Source: Colius striatus (taxonomy: Eukaryota > Chordata > Aves > Coliiformes > Coliidae). Taken from it: a stretch of DNA of 64,000 nt. Both the position numbers and the translations under genes were made by a program. Of this stretch, positions 1-12,715 are shown piece by piece (the first letter of the stretch is position 1; every line of letters starts with the position of its first letter). The notes under the pieces were generated by a model, which was given only the letters and a program-made list of their open reading frames with translations, searched no databases and was not told the origin of the DNA. The DNA lies in the NCBI RefSeq assembly GCF_028858725.1, contig NC_084761.1, positions 32,580,501 to 32,644,500 of the forward strand, in the 5' to 3' direction.

Positions 1-454
1 ACATTTTAAATTTGCCACTCCCAAATCTGTCCATTGTGTTTGATGGGATCATAAGTAACTTTTTTAAAATACTTTCATTTACTTTCCCACTTTATCAAAA
101 AACCTCCAACAGAGACTCACACACAGTCTTAGAGAAAATCAAGAGCAAGAAGCAGCAGCCTGCTAGGGTAAATACACAGTTCTTTCAAAAAAAGAGCCTG
201 CAATAACAATGTTTGCTCTGCACATATCTGCTGAAGCAGTTAGAAACCTTCTAGCTTAACAATTTCCGGAAAAGAGATCAAGGTTCAGATGTTATACCAC
301 ACAGAGTATGTGTGTAGCTGCCAACAGTATGTAACAACACCTGTGTGTCTGACTCATTAAAGATTTAACCAGAGAAGTCATGTGCACACTGAGAAATGGC
401 TGACGACTGCCATACTTCATGCCCGTCTCAAAAACTTTGAGAAAAGGAAGCAAA

Positions 455-518
455 ATGGAGTTACCTTTGGATGAGGAGGATGGCACCTTCACCAATATCT
501 CTTTGGCAGATGATTCAG
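455..518 (+). CDS. SCOC: SCOC upstream coding exon (long isoform N-terminus)
   Basis: This exon encodes 21 residues plus one base, starting MELPLDEEDG and containing TFTNISLADDS. It ends in a strong donor, CAG|gtaag, at 518/519. The split G joins the AG at 9599-9600 to give Glu and stays in frame through 15 linker residues to the Met-Met start at 9646, for a 119-residue product. The block TFTNISLADD matches the N-terminus I remember for the longer mammalian SCOC isoform. The start is uncertain: an in-frame ATG also occurs at 419, and part of the N-terminus could come from an exon further upstream. The exon lies about 9.1 kb 5' of the next coding exon and upstream of the CpG-island promoter, so it needs a separate, more distal promoter. 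Confidence 0.8.
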
Positions 519-3445
519 GTAAGAAATTACAGAAATCTACTGATGCAATACAAATTTCATGGGGTGAATAATAGTACTGAGTGAGCACACAAAGCCGTAG
601 TCCTAATTACTTGGTACAACATATTTTTAGCAAATACCCTCAGGTAAACTTTCCTAGTTATGTAGTTGAGTAAACTTGGTTGTTAGTTAAGAATTGAGAT
701 TTTAGGGGTATGGAGGCTATCGTGGTTTTCACATATTAGTATATGGCAATATCCAGTCGTCATATCTGTGCCCATGTAGCCTTTCACTGTTTAGAAAGAA
801 AAAAGTTACATAAATGTCAAAGAAAATATAGATAATGCTGGCCTTGTCTCCTGAATATGGAATGATAATCTCTTTTACATACTCTAATGAGAGCTCACAA
901 GAAGTGATGCAAACTAATTGGTAATGGAAGCAAGCTGATCTATTTAAATCCTCGCTATTAAGCCCTTAATTGTTCTAAAAGAAAGTACAAAAGCAAAGAC
1001 TGTCTCCCCTTCCTCGGCCATCCTTCTAGCTTATGGAAGAAAAATTACTTGGAGTGGGAAGTAAGATAGTTCTACATACTGGAAAAAAGAAGTGAGTTAA
1101 TATGAATTGATAATAAATTATTTAGAAAGCTGTGGCCAGAGTATCAACTTGATCATGTCAGGAGGACTGCCATAGAGCTGTGCTAATTTACACCAGTTAG
1201 GAACCTCGATTGCTTATTAATGAATAATACAAGTCCTATTACACACCCTCCCCTTTTAGTGTAAATAATGTTATCATACTTGCTGTCTTTATCTCCTATT
1301 TAAAAAGAACAACCCAACATGGAGTTGACCTTATTTTCAGAACACAATTTCCTAGCAATTTCATATTAGTGTAATGGTGCCAAATTGGATGTTTGAATGC
1401 ACTTTGATTTTACAGCATATAAGCCTAATGACATCAAGATGTGGATGACCCAAACTGTTCACAAGACAAATTGGCAGACCTTGGTCTGTCAATAAATTGG
1501 TCCAAGTTGTGCAGTAATGAAAGGGTCTCCTGACAGTGAATGTCACTCTTTCACTGTTTCTCCTTTTGCAGAACAGTAAGGAAAAGGTCTCATATGAATG
1601 TGTTTCATGACTTGCTGCACAGCTGAGAAGGTGGCAAGAACAGATGAAGGGCAGTGTACAGTGGCAAGATTGTCTAGGCTTTGCAAAACATCCAGAAGTA
1701 GCTGAGTTAGAGGTGACTCAGTAATACTGGATGGGTTTGAATCTGCCTTGTCTCACAGATGTGTGTTTTTGCTGTATTGCTTACCTAGTCCTTCAGTAGA
1801 TGTCAAGTCACTCTCTTTAGAAGGCAAACACACACTAGACTACTACTCTAACCTGAGCACCTTTGCAGCTTGGAAAATGTTAATACACAAGAGAAAACAG
1901 AGGCACAAATTTAAAAACTCTCTTTCGAGCACCAACTGACACTGGATATCCAAATCAACCCAGGCATTCACGGCTGGATACTCACCAATGCCAAGCCCTG
2001 ACAGATGTCACTGCTGTACAAGCAGCTGCTCAGCAACAGTGCAAATAAGAATCTACTGCACCTCAGAAACTGAGCACTTCAAGTTTAGTAGATTCTCAAC
2101 TACATTAATATACCCACGGTCAGAGAAAGCTCATGTTCACAACTCAAAGACCATAAACAAGGCTTCTTTATGCAAGAACTTCTACCAATAACAGAGCTTT
2201 TCCCCTAGCGGTAAAGAGGTAGGGACAGTCACTCAAAAGTAGAGAGATAAATTCAGAGTTGCCACTGAATGCCACTGGAAATAAGTGGTGTTTTCAGGCA
2301 AGGTTTTAGCTAGAAGGCATAGAGAGAGAATACAGTAAGACTCATGGTGAACAATTATAACCCTGGTTCACTTCTTCTGTCAGAGGGCAACACCTGGAAG
2401 CAAGAGAGAAAGGTGTAAGAAAATTCCTAACCTGTAATAGGAAGACACTATCACATAGATTGTAGGAAACAGTCTTCCCTATCTTTTCCAGTTGAAGTTA
2501 TGACTAATTACAGTAACACTGGAGCACAGAAGCTAACAAACAGAATAGGCTGTAACTGTAAGGCTGGAGAAGAACATCAATTCCATAAAAGCAGGGAAGA
2601 TAAAGACAGAGAAAAACATTCCTTAGGACGGCAAACAGCAAGTTCAAGTGCAGAATAAAGAAGCTAGATTTGGAATATGCAGATCATAAGCGGAGCTGGC
2701 TTGAGAATGACCTGATGTTTTAGAAGAAAGTGTTCCATAATTAAATTTTAAGTAGGAACACAAAGATTCACTGGTTTTAATGAACATTAATATGTTTGCA
2801 TAGGGTTTTCCCCTCATTTCTTAAAATGTACTTGGAAAGATACTAAGCAGACAAAGTAGAACAACATGCTATGTGTGTACAATCTGAAGCATAATCAGAA
2901 TACAGCCTTCCTATCAAAGTTTCTTTCATACAGTGAAAAGCTACTGTGGCAAAGCAACAGGGGTTACTGAGACTGATTAACTGAGAGCAATGCATGAATA
3001 TTTAATAGCTATTGCTCTTTCAAAACAGCAGCATTTCTCTATTTGTTACATACACAGGCATTAAAAATAAATCACTTCCATGTAAATCAAGACAAATACA
3101 AAATGGCAGCAAGATAGAAACTTCTTAATAGTAATATCAAAAGCATACGAAATCAAGGAAAGCAAGGAAATAACAGAATTATTTTACCTTTAAGAAAAGA
3201 TACCTTTTCATTTAGAAACTGATAGCACTGGATAAAGTTCCCTCAAAAACTGACCTACTCAAAAGTACAGAGGAAAGGAAATCACAAATAAAACAGTGAG
3301 AGTATGCTCAACAGCTGCTGTTTTCTACAGCTTTCTTTTTGTAGACTTTCTAAAGAGTCTACTTTTATTTCCCACAACTGTATGCTCACAGGTTACATCA
3401 TCTGATGAGATGCTATTCTCATCCGGGCCTTAAGGCACTACCGAA

Positions 3446-3552
3446 ACATAGAATCATAGAAGGGTAGGGGTTGGAAGGGATCTTTAGAGATCATCTAGTC
3501 CAACCCCCCCTGATGAAGCAGGTCTACCTAGATTAGGTTACACATAAGGACA
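3446..3552 (-). repeat. CR1 LINE 3'-end fragment
   Basis: The stretch begins 'acatagaatcatagaa' and continues with 'ggttggaagggatcttt' and 'catctagtccaacccc'. This is the reverse complement of the CR1 3' end, so the element lies on the minus strand. It is strongly 5'-truncated and sits in the SCOC intron. Confidence 0.9.
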
Positions 3553-6500
3553 CAGACAACAGTTAGACCAGCATAAGCCAAAATAACTGCTCATTTGTAC
3601 AAATTGATTTGGTGGGAGAAAGTGCAAACCAAAACCTACTCAAATTCTCTATCTGACAGAAGTCTGTAACTGTACATCCACGCACGGATGTGCACAAGGC
3701 TACAAAAATCTTTTGAAGTTTCTCAGAAAGAGCAACAACTGCAAAGATGTCTGTCATAAAGCAACTTGAAAAAAAAACTTCTTAGGGTCTGTCATTTCCA
3801 CAGAAAAAACAAATGATGAAGATTTGATGCAAAGGGTCTTGCAAGTTAGTATCGCAAGGAAAAGGAATGAAGCCATTTGTGTTCCCTTTTGTCTTTCTTT
3901 GTGGCAATAATTAATTAAAGGAGAAAGCAGTACAGTTCAAATGGCAAACTCATTTCAGAAATACACACAATACCTTCTTCTGTTAATGAAAAGGAGAACA
4001 CATTTCTATTCTAGTGGTGAACAGTGAAGCCTCTGTCATCAGTCAGCTTACGCAGGCGCCTCTGGTGCCTGTAACCATGCCAAAAAGGAAGTGAGAGGCT
4101 TGTTGGTTTGCACTGTGTAGCAGGGAAAAAACAGGATGTACACTACAGTTTTAGAAACAAAACATCTGAACACATTTGTCATTAGCAGCAATAACTTAGA
4201 ATCCGAATCTAGAGCAATAACATTCTCTCCTGCAGTTTTGTAACTGTACACATACATGCATTTAGGTAAACCATTAACAGTGCTTTATAGCCTAGGGAGA
4301 TGGTTGCATTTTAAATCAAAAATAGTCTTTCAGTGAAACTTCATATATTAATTCCTTTCTCCAGTAACATCAGCCAGTTTTAGGGAAGCTTAACTGGAAC
4401 TTAGGATAGATAATTGCAGTAAGTAGAGATAACTGCATTTGTAAAGTGAAAACTTGTTGCACCTATAAATTTAATATAGATGCCCATATTATGAACACCT
4501 TCTCTGCTTTAACCAAATACCTTAAAAATATCAAATTAATTAGAATGAAAGAAAGGGACTAGCACCTGTTCTTAGTTGCATCCATTAGTCTGTTCTTACT
4601 TCAGTGGCTCTGACACCCTGCTAAAAATTACAAGCTCCCTTTATAACTCCTAAGTTAGAAAATCCACTCACCTGAAGTGAATGATCTACTGTATAATACA
4701 AAACCAGCTTAATAAACCAGTGGAACAATTACTTAGGGCAGTGTTCAAATATTTCCAGCAATAAAGAGAATCCTCTTAATTCCTTTTCCAAACTGCAGAG
4801 TGGCTGTCAGTATGTTAAGTTGCCCCACAGAAGAAAACTATTTCCAGCATTTGTGATTTTTTTTTAAAATAAAATGTACATTTTTAAAGTAGCACTAAGT
4901 TTGTGCCCAGTCTCTCAGCTTTGTGCTGCATATTCCAAAGACACACAGTAAACAGCCACACAGCAAAGCTGAGTGATTCGCTCACAGTGGCATGTAATTA
5001 CTATTTACCCCATTACTTTTACTCCTCCCAGTGAATGGGGAAACTGCAGAGTAGCAAGTGCTGCCAGACCCCTGTCAACAGAAGCCAGCCTTGAGAAGGA
5101 CTGTTTCAGGTTCTCCTGGGAATACTCCCCAAACAAGACTTGCCACAGTAACAACTTACAGAACAAAGAAGTGACACTTTCTTACATGAGAGTTAACAAA
5201 ATAACACAGGCTGATAAAAGAAAGAATTGTAATACACGAGCCTGAATTGGCGGCCTCCAGTCAAAGAGAACACCAAGCACATCCCTCTACTCTAGACATA
5301 TGCACAAGCATGTCTTCCCTGGGACACAGTCTACATTCTAAAAACAATCTTATTGTTTGGGATATGCTCTAAATCCCTAAAGCTTCACATTTAAAGTGAA
5401 CAACAAATTTCATTGATAATATGTAATCCAATTAAAGATAGGTGAGGTAAGGAAATCGAAAAACAAATAGGTAAGTCATGTGATATGCTAAACTTCTGTT
5501 GTTTTTGTTGATCTCTCATTAAAAAAATACTTTGGGCTGAGGGGTTTTTTTTCTGTGGTGTGATGCGTTTGGTTCCTTGATTGTTTAAATCTGCTAGTAC
5601 ATCAGGTATCTAAAACCCTGGAGCTGACTTCTTTGCTCTGGAAAGTAGAGGGAGAATTATCAAGACATATCTTTTTAAGCGAAAACAAGATGAGCTAGGC
5701 ATTCCCTCTGAAATTTGCACCCAGTAGCATCAATACAACAGCCTTAGTCTCTGGGCTGTGCAGATCAGGGCTGTGCTCAGCACTTTCCTTGGAAATCGGA
5801 AAAGGGCAGGGAAAGAAAAAAATTAACATGCACTGATCTTGCCATTATACAGAGTTGGGACATAGCCAGGTCACACAGAAACAGTTTCTAAATGCTGGGG
5901 CCCAGGGGCATAGGCACAATCTCAGATACTAGGCTAAAAGGATATTAAGCACTCACAGTATAAAAATGGACTGTGTAACATCCAGCATGTCTGTGGATAC
6001 GCAGTACAAACTTAAGGAAGCATCTGTGCAACTGTTTAACCTAGTAACACACAGCACTACGTAGACTAAAAGACACCATCTGTTCTCTGCTGACAGCCCT
6101 TCTGCAATGCTAACAGTGCAGGCTCAGATTCTCAAAAGGAAAACCAAAAACCTCTCACAGGTTAACTTTCGAAAAGCAGTTTCAGCCTGCTCAAATTGCG
6201 CTCAAGCCCAAAGATCAGAGTTAAGAATCAAAAGAAAATACTACAGTCAGAAACCACAACCATGTGAAGTAGAATGAACCCTCAACAGTATGCTTACCAA
6301 AACAGAAACAGAAGGTAAACCCACAACTCAGAATTACTACTCTGTTTTGCCTATGACAGCATGGAAGCCAACATGTCTGGTTTCCATTCTGTCCCATAAT
6401 TTTATGTCAAGGATTTTACCACTTTGCTCATTTTCAGACAGTTTAGACAATCAACTGTAAATGTAATCCAGAGAGCGAAGTAGAATTCCTGCAGCAGAGA

Positions 6501-7610
6501 CGTGCATTTCCCCAATAAATCTGCAGCCTTTTTTTTTTTTATCCCTCTGTTATAGTATAAAACACAGCAAGTTCTTCACCAGGTCAGCAAGCTCTCCATC
6601 CACCTGCAGAATCTGGCTATATTTTTTCACCATGTCATTCAAAGTACTGGAGATCGTATTGCTAGAAAGAATTTTGAGAACCTGTTGATTGCCAGGCTTG
6701 CCACGTAGCAAGTGCAGCAAGCAAGATCCTAACAGAGCGAGAAGCACCCTGTCAATTGAAGGGAGTTTCTAACAAGTTCAAAACCCCAGCTATCACCCCA
6801 GAGGACTGCTTGCAAGGTTTGTAGAGGAGGTGATATACTTTTAAGTAGACTAGCAAATGGAATTGAAACTGATAAGACTCATTTCCCTGTGCAGACTGTA
6901 GGGCTTAAATTAAAACATATTTTCAAACTTTAAGAGCATTCAGTCTAATCTGAATTAGACTATCTGATTGTGAGGTTAAAAAAGATAGCAACACAGCACT
7001 AAAAACAGCATGGAGGCACCCAGAAGACGTAGATATTAAAAATACACACTTTCTGAAGTGTATTAAAAAACCATACAGAAGAGTCACACTTTCCAAATGC
7101 CTTTATCTTCCCGAGTGTCTACCCAGCATCATATTATTTATTTATAACTGGATATATTCCTGTAACACATGAATATGTTTCACTGCAGCACATGGTTCAA
7201 GATACATGGTACCGATAATATACTACAGGTTATGCAGTGCAGACGCTTCAGTGAAGCTACTAAAATTAACTGGCATCCTGCATGTTGTCTTTACTGTGAC
7301 TCTTAGCCCGTTCTGTGTGTTCCAAAGGGAGCACCTTCTGCAGCATGCTCTGAAAGGGTTATTTCCACCAGGGAAAGAACACAGAAACAGAGGTGTTGGT
7401 TAGGAGCCACTGACCTACGAGATGAGAGTAATCATGTGAAGTTACTTAGGTCTCTGTGTGACATGATCTCTAAGGCTGTAAGGTCCAGAAGGAAGGAGCT
7501 AATTTTTTTGTTTGGTTGTTTTTTGCGGTTTTTTGTAATCCGGATGCTGTTCTCCAGAAGGTTTATTGATCTGCCAGACTGGACACAGTTTGATCAGGTT
7601 TACGGCACTA

Positions 7611-8175
7611 AATCATAGAATGGTAGAGGTTGGAAGGGATCTTTAGAGATCATCTAGTACAATCACCCTGCAGAAGCAGGTTCACCTAGATCAGGTCTCA
7701 CAAGAACGTGTTCAGGTGGGTTTTGAAGACCTCCAAGGAAGCAGACTCCACAAACTCCCTGGGCAGCCTGTGCCAGGGCTCTCTCACCTGAACAGTAAAA
7801 TAGATTTTCCTTATGTTTAAATGGAACTTTTTGTGTTCCAGTTTCATCCCATTACCTTGTCCTGTTGCTAGATACAATAAAAGGATGCCCCAACCTCCTG
7901 ACACCCATCATTTAGATATTTGTAGATATTAATAAGATCTCCCCTCAGTCTCCTCTTCTCTAGATTAAACAGCCCCAGCTTCTGCAGCCTTTCTTCGTAT
8001 GAAAGATGTTCCAGTCCCCTGATCATCTTGGTGGCCCTGCACTGGACTCTCTCCAGAAGTTCTCTGTCCCTCTTGAGCTAGGGAGCCCAGAACCAGACAC
8101 AGGACCTCAGATGAAGCCTCATTAGGGCAGTGTAGAGGGGGAGGAGAACCTCCCTTGACCTCCTGGACACAGTGA
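7611..8175 (-). repeat. CR1 LINE 3' fragment, about 560 bp
   Basis: It opens with 'aatcatagaatggtagagg', followed by 'ttggaagggatctttagag', 'gggcagcctgtgccagggct' and 'ccctgcactggactctctcc', all typical of the CR1 3' half read in reverse. It is 5'-truncated and non-coding. The open frames over it are remnants or chance. Confidence 0.92.
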
Positions 8176-8569
8176 ACCACAAGTAAACCCTCGTGGACTC
8201 TGAGAGCCTCCTCCCTTCAAGAGCTCCAAGTACAAGAAGCTGAGAGTATCACACACATACTCCATCTTCTCTAACACTCCTTGGGCTTTGCCAACCTACC
8301 CACATTTGAAGGTATCACACACGGGGGAACATCTGCTCTTTCTTAACTACTGACCACAGCTGAGGGCGCCCAGCTCCCAGCTGAGGATCACCACTCTGAG
8401 CACCTCACTAGTTTGTGTTCACAAACCAATCTATCAGAAAAACACTGATACTAATTTAATCACGTACTTACTGCTTACTTGCGTTATTTTGTCTGTAATT
8501 CAGTGACACGTAACAGAAAAGGGCTGCCTGTGCCCAAAATGTAACCCTGAAGAAGCGGAAGGCCCTACA

Positions 8570-9240
8570 CAGCTCTAGGGCGCGACGGCTCCGTCGCCCC
8601 TCAGTCCCGCCAGGCCTGCGCACTCGCTGCTGGGCGGAACGAGGAGTCCCAGCTGCCGTAGGGGTTTCTGGCAGCCACAGTATGTAGGCCGAGCAGGCGG
8701 CCGCGCAAGCCCGGGCGGTCAGGGATGGAAGGAGGCCGGGAAGGCGGCGGCCCTCGCCGCAGCCGCCGGGACACGCGCCCCGCACGCGGCGCGGGGCAGC
8801 GGGTGACGCTCCTCCCGCCTCCCGGCGTGGGGCCGCGGCCGCACCCCGCCGGTCCCGCCCCGCCGCGCCCATTGGCTGGCGCGGGCGCAGGCGTGTGCGT
8901 GCGCGCAGGCCCGCTGCCGGGGAGGCGGCGCAGGCGCAGCGGGGGAGGGGGCGCAGAGCTGCGGCCGGGCCGGGGCCGGGGCGCAGCCCGCAGCGAGGCG
9001 GCGGCGGCAGGTGAGCGGCGGGGCGGCGCGGCCGGGCCTCGGCGGCTGTGTAAAGAGTGTTCAGTGCCGCGGCGCGGGCCCGGCCGCGGGCTGGCTACGC
9101 GGGCAGGGCCGCGGGCGGCCACCGTGTCCCAGCGGGAGCCCTCTGCAGTGCTGTCGCCCCCGCCCGCCCCGCGCCGGCGCTTCTCGGGTGGGGTGTGGGG
9201 AAATGGCTGTCAGGTACAAGGCCCAGGAAGCAAAGGCGCA
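8570..9240. promoter_or_regulatory. SCOC: CpG island, SCOC proximal promoter
   Basis: This G+C- and CpG-dense block stands out sharply from the A+T-rich flanks. It contains an inverted CCAAT box (ATTGG, 8871-8875), GC-box-like runs, and repeated 'gcgcaggc' NRF1-like motifs at about 8908-8940, just before a likely first exon that ends at 9010. It looks like a TATA-less housekeeping promoter firing on the + strand. Divergent minus-strand transcription is possible but not shown. The 100-190-codon frames on both strands here are compositional artefacts. Confidence 0.8.
8940..9010 (+). other. SCOC: SCOC non-coding first exon (5' UTR)
   Basis: A good donor, 'ggcggcag|gtgagcgg', at 9010/9011 closes a G+C-rich exon just downstream of the CCAAT and NRF1-like motifs. 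Splicing to the acceptor at 9598/9599 places the Met-Met start of the 82-residue isoform 47 bases into the next exon. The 5' limit is a guess, because a start site cannot be read from sequence alone. Confidence 0.55.
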
Positions 9241-9598
9241 CGTCCCTACGCCCTCCAGGCCCGTGACAGCAACGAGAGGGGGTGACAGAGACTGGAGCCG
9301 CTCAGTTTCTGCGTTTTTTTAGCAGCCGATTCCAGAACGATCAGTGCAATTGCATCATAGAAACACAGGGATGGTTTATCTGGACCGGTTATAACTGAAG
9401 CGTATGTAGGTGAAGAACCGTATTTACATATCACATAAGGCTCTAGGAGAGAAAGAAAGCGTATTTAAAAATGGTTCTGGTTTAAGCTTAAGTGGTGGCT
9501 TTACAGCAGTAATAGAAATACGTATCTAAAATGGAAACAGAAAAGCAGTTATAGGGACAGTTGCCTCACTGGTCTCTTTTTTTTTTTTCTTTAACCAG

Positions 9599-9667
9599 AG
9601 TATCTCTCACACCTCTCTTCAAAAGCAGAAGAAGCCCCTTCGACAATGATGAACGCCGATATGGATG
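9599..9667 (+). CDS. SCOC: SCOC exon 2 (shared linker and Met-Met start)
   Basis: The acceptor is a long pyrimidine run ending 'ctttaaccag' at 9598, and the donor is G|gtataag at 9667/9668. In the long isoform the whole exon is coding and adds a linker (YLSHLSSKAEEAPST) before the Met-Met. In the short isoform the first 47 bases are 5' UTR. The linker differs from the human linker I remember, unlike the near-identical residues downstream. Confidence 0.85.
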
Positions 9668-10523
9668 GTATAAGTTGTTAATATTCTTGTTATTTTTTCT
9701 ACTTTATATATATAATTTCCAGCTGTTGCCAAGGTTGCATTAAAACTCTCATGATTTATTGCAGCTGTTGAGGCTGAGAATCAGGTGGAATTAGAAGAGA
9801 AAACACGGCTTATTAATCAAGTTTTGGAACTGCAGCACACACTTGAAGGTTAGCAGTTTGGCACAGATTTTTGACAAGCACACAGTAATAAGCAAAACAA
9901 AAGAACCTTATTATTCTGTCCGACCTTAGTCAGAGCGTCCAGAAAGTGTCACTTATGCAATTGAAAGGTCTCAGACCTGTTTTTTTTCCCTCTTTATGTA
10001 CACATCAAGCAGGAAGAGGAATACAGTTAACTGTCCCAGGCTCACTAGCTGACACACACACATCTTTGAGTCTGTCCATCATTGAACTTTTGTTTTCAAG
10101 TAGTTTAGCTTGTAATAGCTTAATTCAAAACTTAAAGAGAAGAATAAAGACACAGACGCACAGTAAGGTTGTGTAACGAGCTTGTCAGGACATTGTACTA
10201 CAATATACTGTAAGAAAATTGTCTTTGGATAAAACTTGAGTAGCACAGTGTTTTACAAGAAAATACCATATGTCAGTATTTGCCACATTAAAAGTGTGAG
10301 TAGTTTGATTTAGGCACATAAAACATTAATTATTGCATGCAATAGTGTCTAATATTTTTCTTATAATATCACCTTCGCAGATCTCTCAGCACGAGTAGAT
10401 GCTGTTAAGGAAGAAAACTTGAAACTGAAATCAGAAAACCAAGTTCTTGGACAGTATATAGAAAATCTGATGTCAGCGTCTAGTGTTTTCCAAACAACTG
10501 ACACAAAAAGCAAAAGGAAATAA
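9646..10523 (+). CDS. SCOC: Short coiled-coil protein SCOC, 82-residue isoform
   Basis: There are three coding exons: 9646-9667 (within an exon starting at 9599), 9765-9848 and 10381-10523. Together they give 249 nt, or 82 residues plus TAA. All junctions are GT-AG and frames are kept through split codons. The protein starts [18 protein letters not shown], forms a single heptad-rich coiled coil ([15 protein letters not shown] and onward) over about residues 10-60, and ends [13 protein letters not shown]. It matches the mammalian protein as I remember it almost residue for residue, with Glu for Asp in AVEAE. SCOC binds GTP-loaded ARL1 at the trans-Golgi and takes part in starvation-induced autophagy with FEZ1 and UVRAG (family knowledge). 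There is no membrane segment. Confidence 0.97.
9765..9848 (+). CDS. SCOC: SCOC exon 3, first half of coiled coil
   Basis: This 84-nt exon lies between 'ttattgcag' and G|gttagc. It encodes the acidic segment [14 protein letters not shown] and the first leucine heptads [13 protein letters not shown], leaving a G that completes Asp with the next exon. Confidence 0.95.
10381..10523 (+). CDS. SCOC: SCOC exon 4, end of coiled coil and stop
   Basis: The acceptor is 'accttcgcag' at 10380. The exon encodes [30 protein letters not shown] and the basic end KSKRK, then TAA at 10521-10523. The 3' UTR follows directly. Confidence 0.95.
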
Positions 10524-12680
10524 GGGTTGACTCACAGATGTCATGGTATTGCTGCTGTCTTTTTTTTGTTGTCGTTTTAATTGGCATAGGCTACATGAGC
10601 TAAAATACCTTAGTTTGTGGCTTTATTGGATACCTGAAGATTATAAACTTCAGTGATAAACAGAGTTAAGCACATTATGACAGGAGACGTAAGTTTGTGT
10701 ATTGTTACGAATAAGCAATGTGCAAATGTAGTGTAGAGACTTACTAAACATTTACATTTGTTTTAAAAATAAGCATATCTCGTTAAAAATGGGATTTAGT
10801 TTATCAGGTTAAAAAAAGTCTGCTGGTGCTCTTTGAGGTCCTAGGGTAGTGTTCTAGACTAGAAAATAATACAGTTATTGTGCTGAAAAGTCTTTTGGAT
10901 AAGAAGTCTAATGCATCACCTTTCTCACCTGAGATATATTTAGATTACAGTATAGTACTGTCTGTAGTTCTGCAAAGCAAATATAAACAAAACCCTGTAA
11001 ACTAGTTAGGAATTTCTATGTAGTATTAACAGTATGATGTTATTTGCAGGGCTTGCATACAGAAAAACACTTGAATTTTTTTGAGAAGGGAGAGGGTAAT
11101 GGAGGAGGAACAAGGTCAAACAACTTAGATCAAGGAATTACCAAATTGATGCACTATCAGTGTTTGTAGCTTGTAAGACATACACTTCAAACCATTTTCA
11201 CTTTCCTGTTTCCTCAAAGAATGATCAGGCACAGCATCAGGATGTATGGTCTTCCTGAAGTAGTTCAGTTGTGAGAAATAAAAAGCGGAGTCATAAGCTT
11301 TACAGGCACAGGTCAACAATGTTCCTCCTGCTGCTTGTGAACAATCTGCAGTGAGGAACTGAGAACAGGTCTTACACCTTGCCACCTTTTACTTCCTTCC
11401 CCAAGTGCCAAACTTGTTTGCTTCAGGCCTTACAGCAATTATTTTCCTGCCCTAGAGTTTGAGCTGGTGAAGTATAAGCTGAGGCACCGGACAAAAATAT
11501 TTAAAGCAGAGGACTGCAGTGGAACAAAGGTGGCTTTTGCCTCACAAATCTGTGCTGTTATGAGCAATGCCTAGTGTGAAGATGCCCTGTTTTTTACCGT
11601 CTTCGCTGTTTGGTAGCAGATTTTGAGAAGCTCAGTCCAGATTATGGGTCTGAGCACTGCCTGTAGAGGAGCATGTCTAGTGTAATCATTGTTAAGAAAG
11701 AGAAGAAGCTGAATTGCAAACAATGATGTAAATTATAGCAGTGCTCAGTTGCACCTGTTTCACCTTGCCATACATTGCAGACTTATTTGTGGCTATTACC
11801 TAGAACTGAGGTCTGTCTCTTCAGTAATGAGGCCATTGTACTTCAGCTTTTAACAAAAACAAACCACCAGTTCAAGGCCTTGCTGTAATTCTAGAAAATA
11901 AACCTAAGTGGATATAAGAATAGAACAAATCGCCCTCAATCTCCAGGTTTCTTGACAGCCAACTACTGCTGTTTCTCAAGTGTAAGTTTGACATTGTGAG
12001 GTGCCTCCCCATCCCCAAAGGGAGGTCTCCCATTTCACCGCATTTAGGGTGACTCTCCTGTATTCACTGGAGGATCAGCAGTCATATGATGGCAAACAAA
12101 GCACTAATAGTTTTGTCTTGAGGGCTGTTTGCAAGTCTGAGTCAAGAAACTTGATGAAACAGTTTTACCCACTGATGGCTGATAGCACTGTGTCATGGGG
12201 TCCTGTAAATGTACAACATGATTTTTAATCTTGTATGGACTAATTTCCCACTGCCTATCTCGTACTCTAAATTCATCCCAAGAATTGCTAGCAGGTAGTG
12301 TGGATCACATGGTTAGTCCAGGGTTTGTGCATGAAAGAAAGAAAACCACACCAAGCACTTGACTTCTGAAGATGGCACTGCATTACAGCTACCCTAGCTT
12401 TAAAGCCATGTCACTGCACATCCCCATCTGCACTGTAGGAGATCAAGCGGTAACAAAGCATGCGCTTGTTAGACTTCAGCAATTTCCCAAGATAAGTAAT
12501 CTTAAAGTCATGGGTTTGTATTGTAAGATTGGATAGTGATATTTTATCCATCAGTGTGTAAATAGTCACTTCATTTTTCATCCCACTACTGTGGCCTTTG
12601 TTTAACTTATGAACATTTTAAAGATGTTGTATTTCTGACTTTACACTAAATAAAAAATTTGATTTGTCTCCATTCATTTG
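10524..12680 (+). other. SCOC: SCOC 3' UTR
   Basis: About 2.1 kb of A+T-rich sequence without splice or coding signals runs from the stop to clustered AATAAA signals at 12649-12654 and 12710-12715. An earlier AATAAA at 11897-11902 could give a shorter transcript. The open frames inside it show no protein similarity that I recognise. Confidence 0.6.
12649..12654 (+). terminator. SCOC: Poly(A) signal of SCOC
   Basis: Canonical AATAAA in 'ctaaataaaaaatttg', followed within 20-30 bases by a T-rich stretch. A second AATAAA lies at 12710. Confidence 0.6.
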
Positions 12681-12715
12681 CTTTAACATTTGTAAACCCC
12701 AAAACTCCTAATAAA

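Larger units (their letters stand above)
519..8560 (+). other. SCOC 5' intron DNA, no gene seen
   Basis: This stretch is A+T-rich intron between the distal coding exon and the CpG-island promoter. I see two CR1 fragments, at 3446-3552 and 7611-8175. The open frames of 60-90 codons lack splice context or any family similarity that I recognise, and I treat them as chance frames. No RNA gene was recognised. Confidence 0.6.

Noticed and set aside
8468-9322. Open frames of 100-190 codons on both strands in the CpG island at 9 kb
   Set aside because: Stop codons are rare in such G+C-rich DNA. The products are low-complexity Arg/Pro/Gly/Ala with no family resemblance, and the frames overlap each other on both strands.
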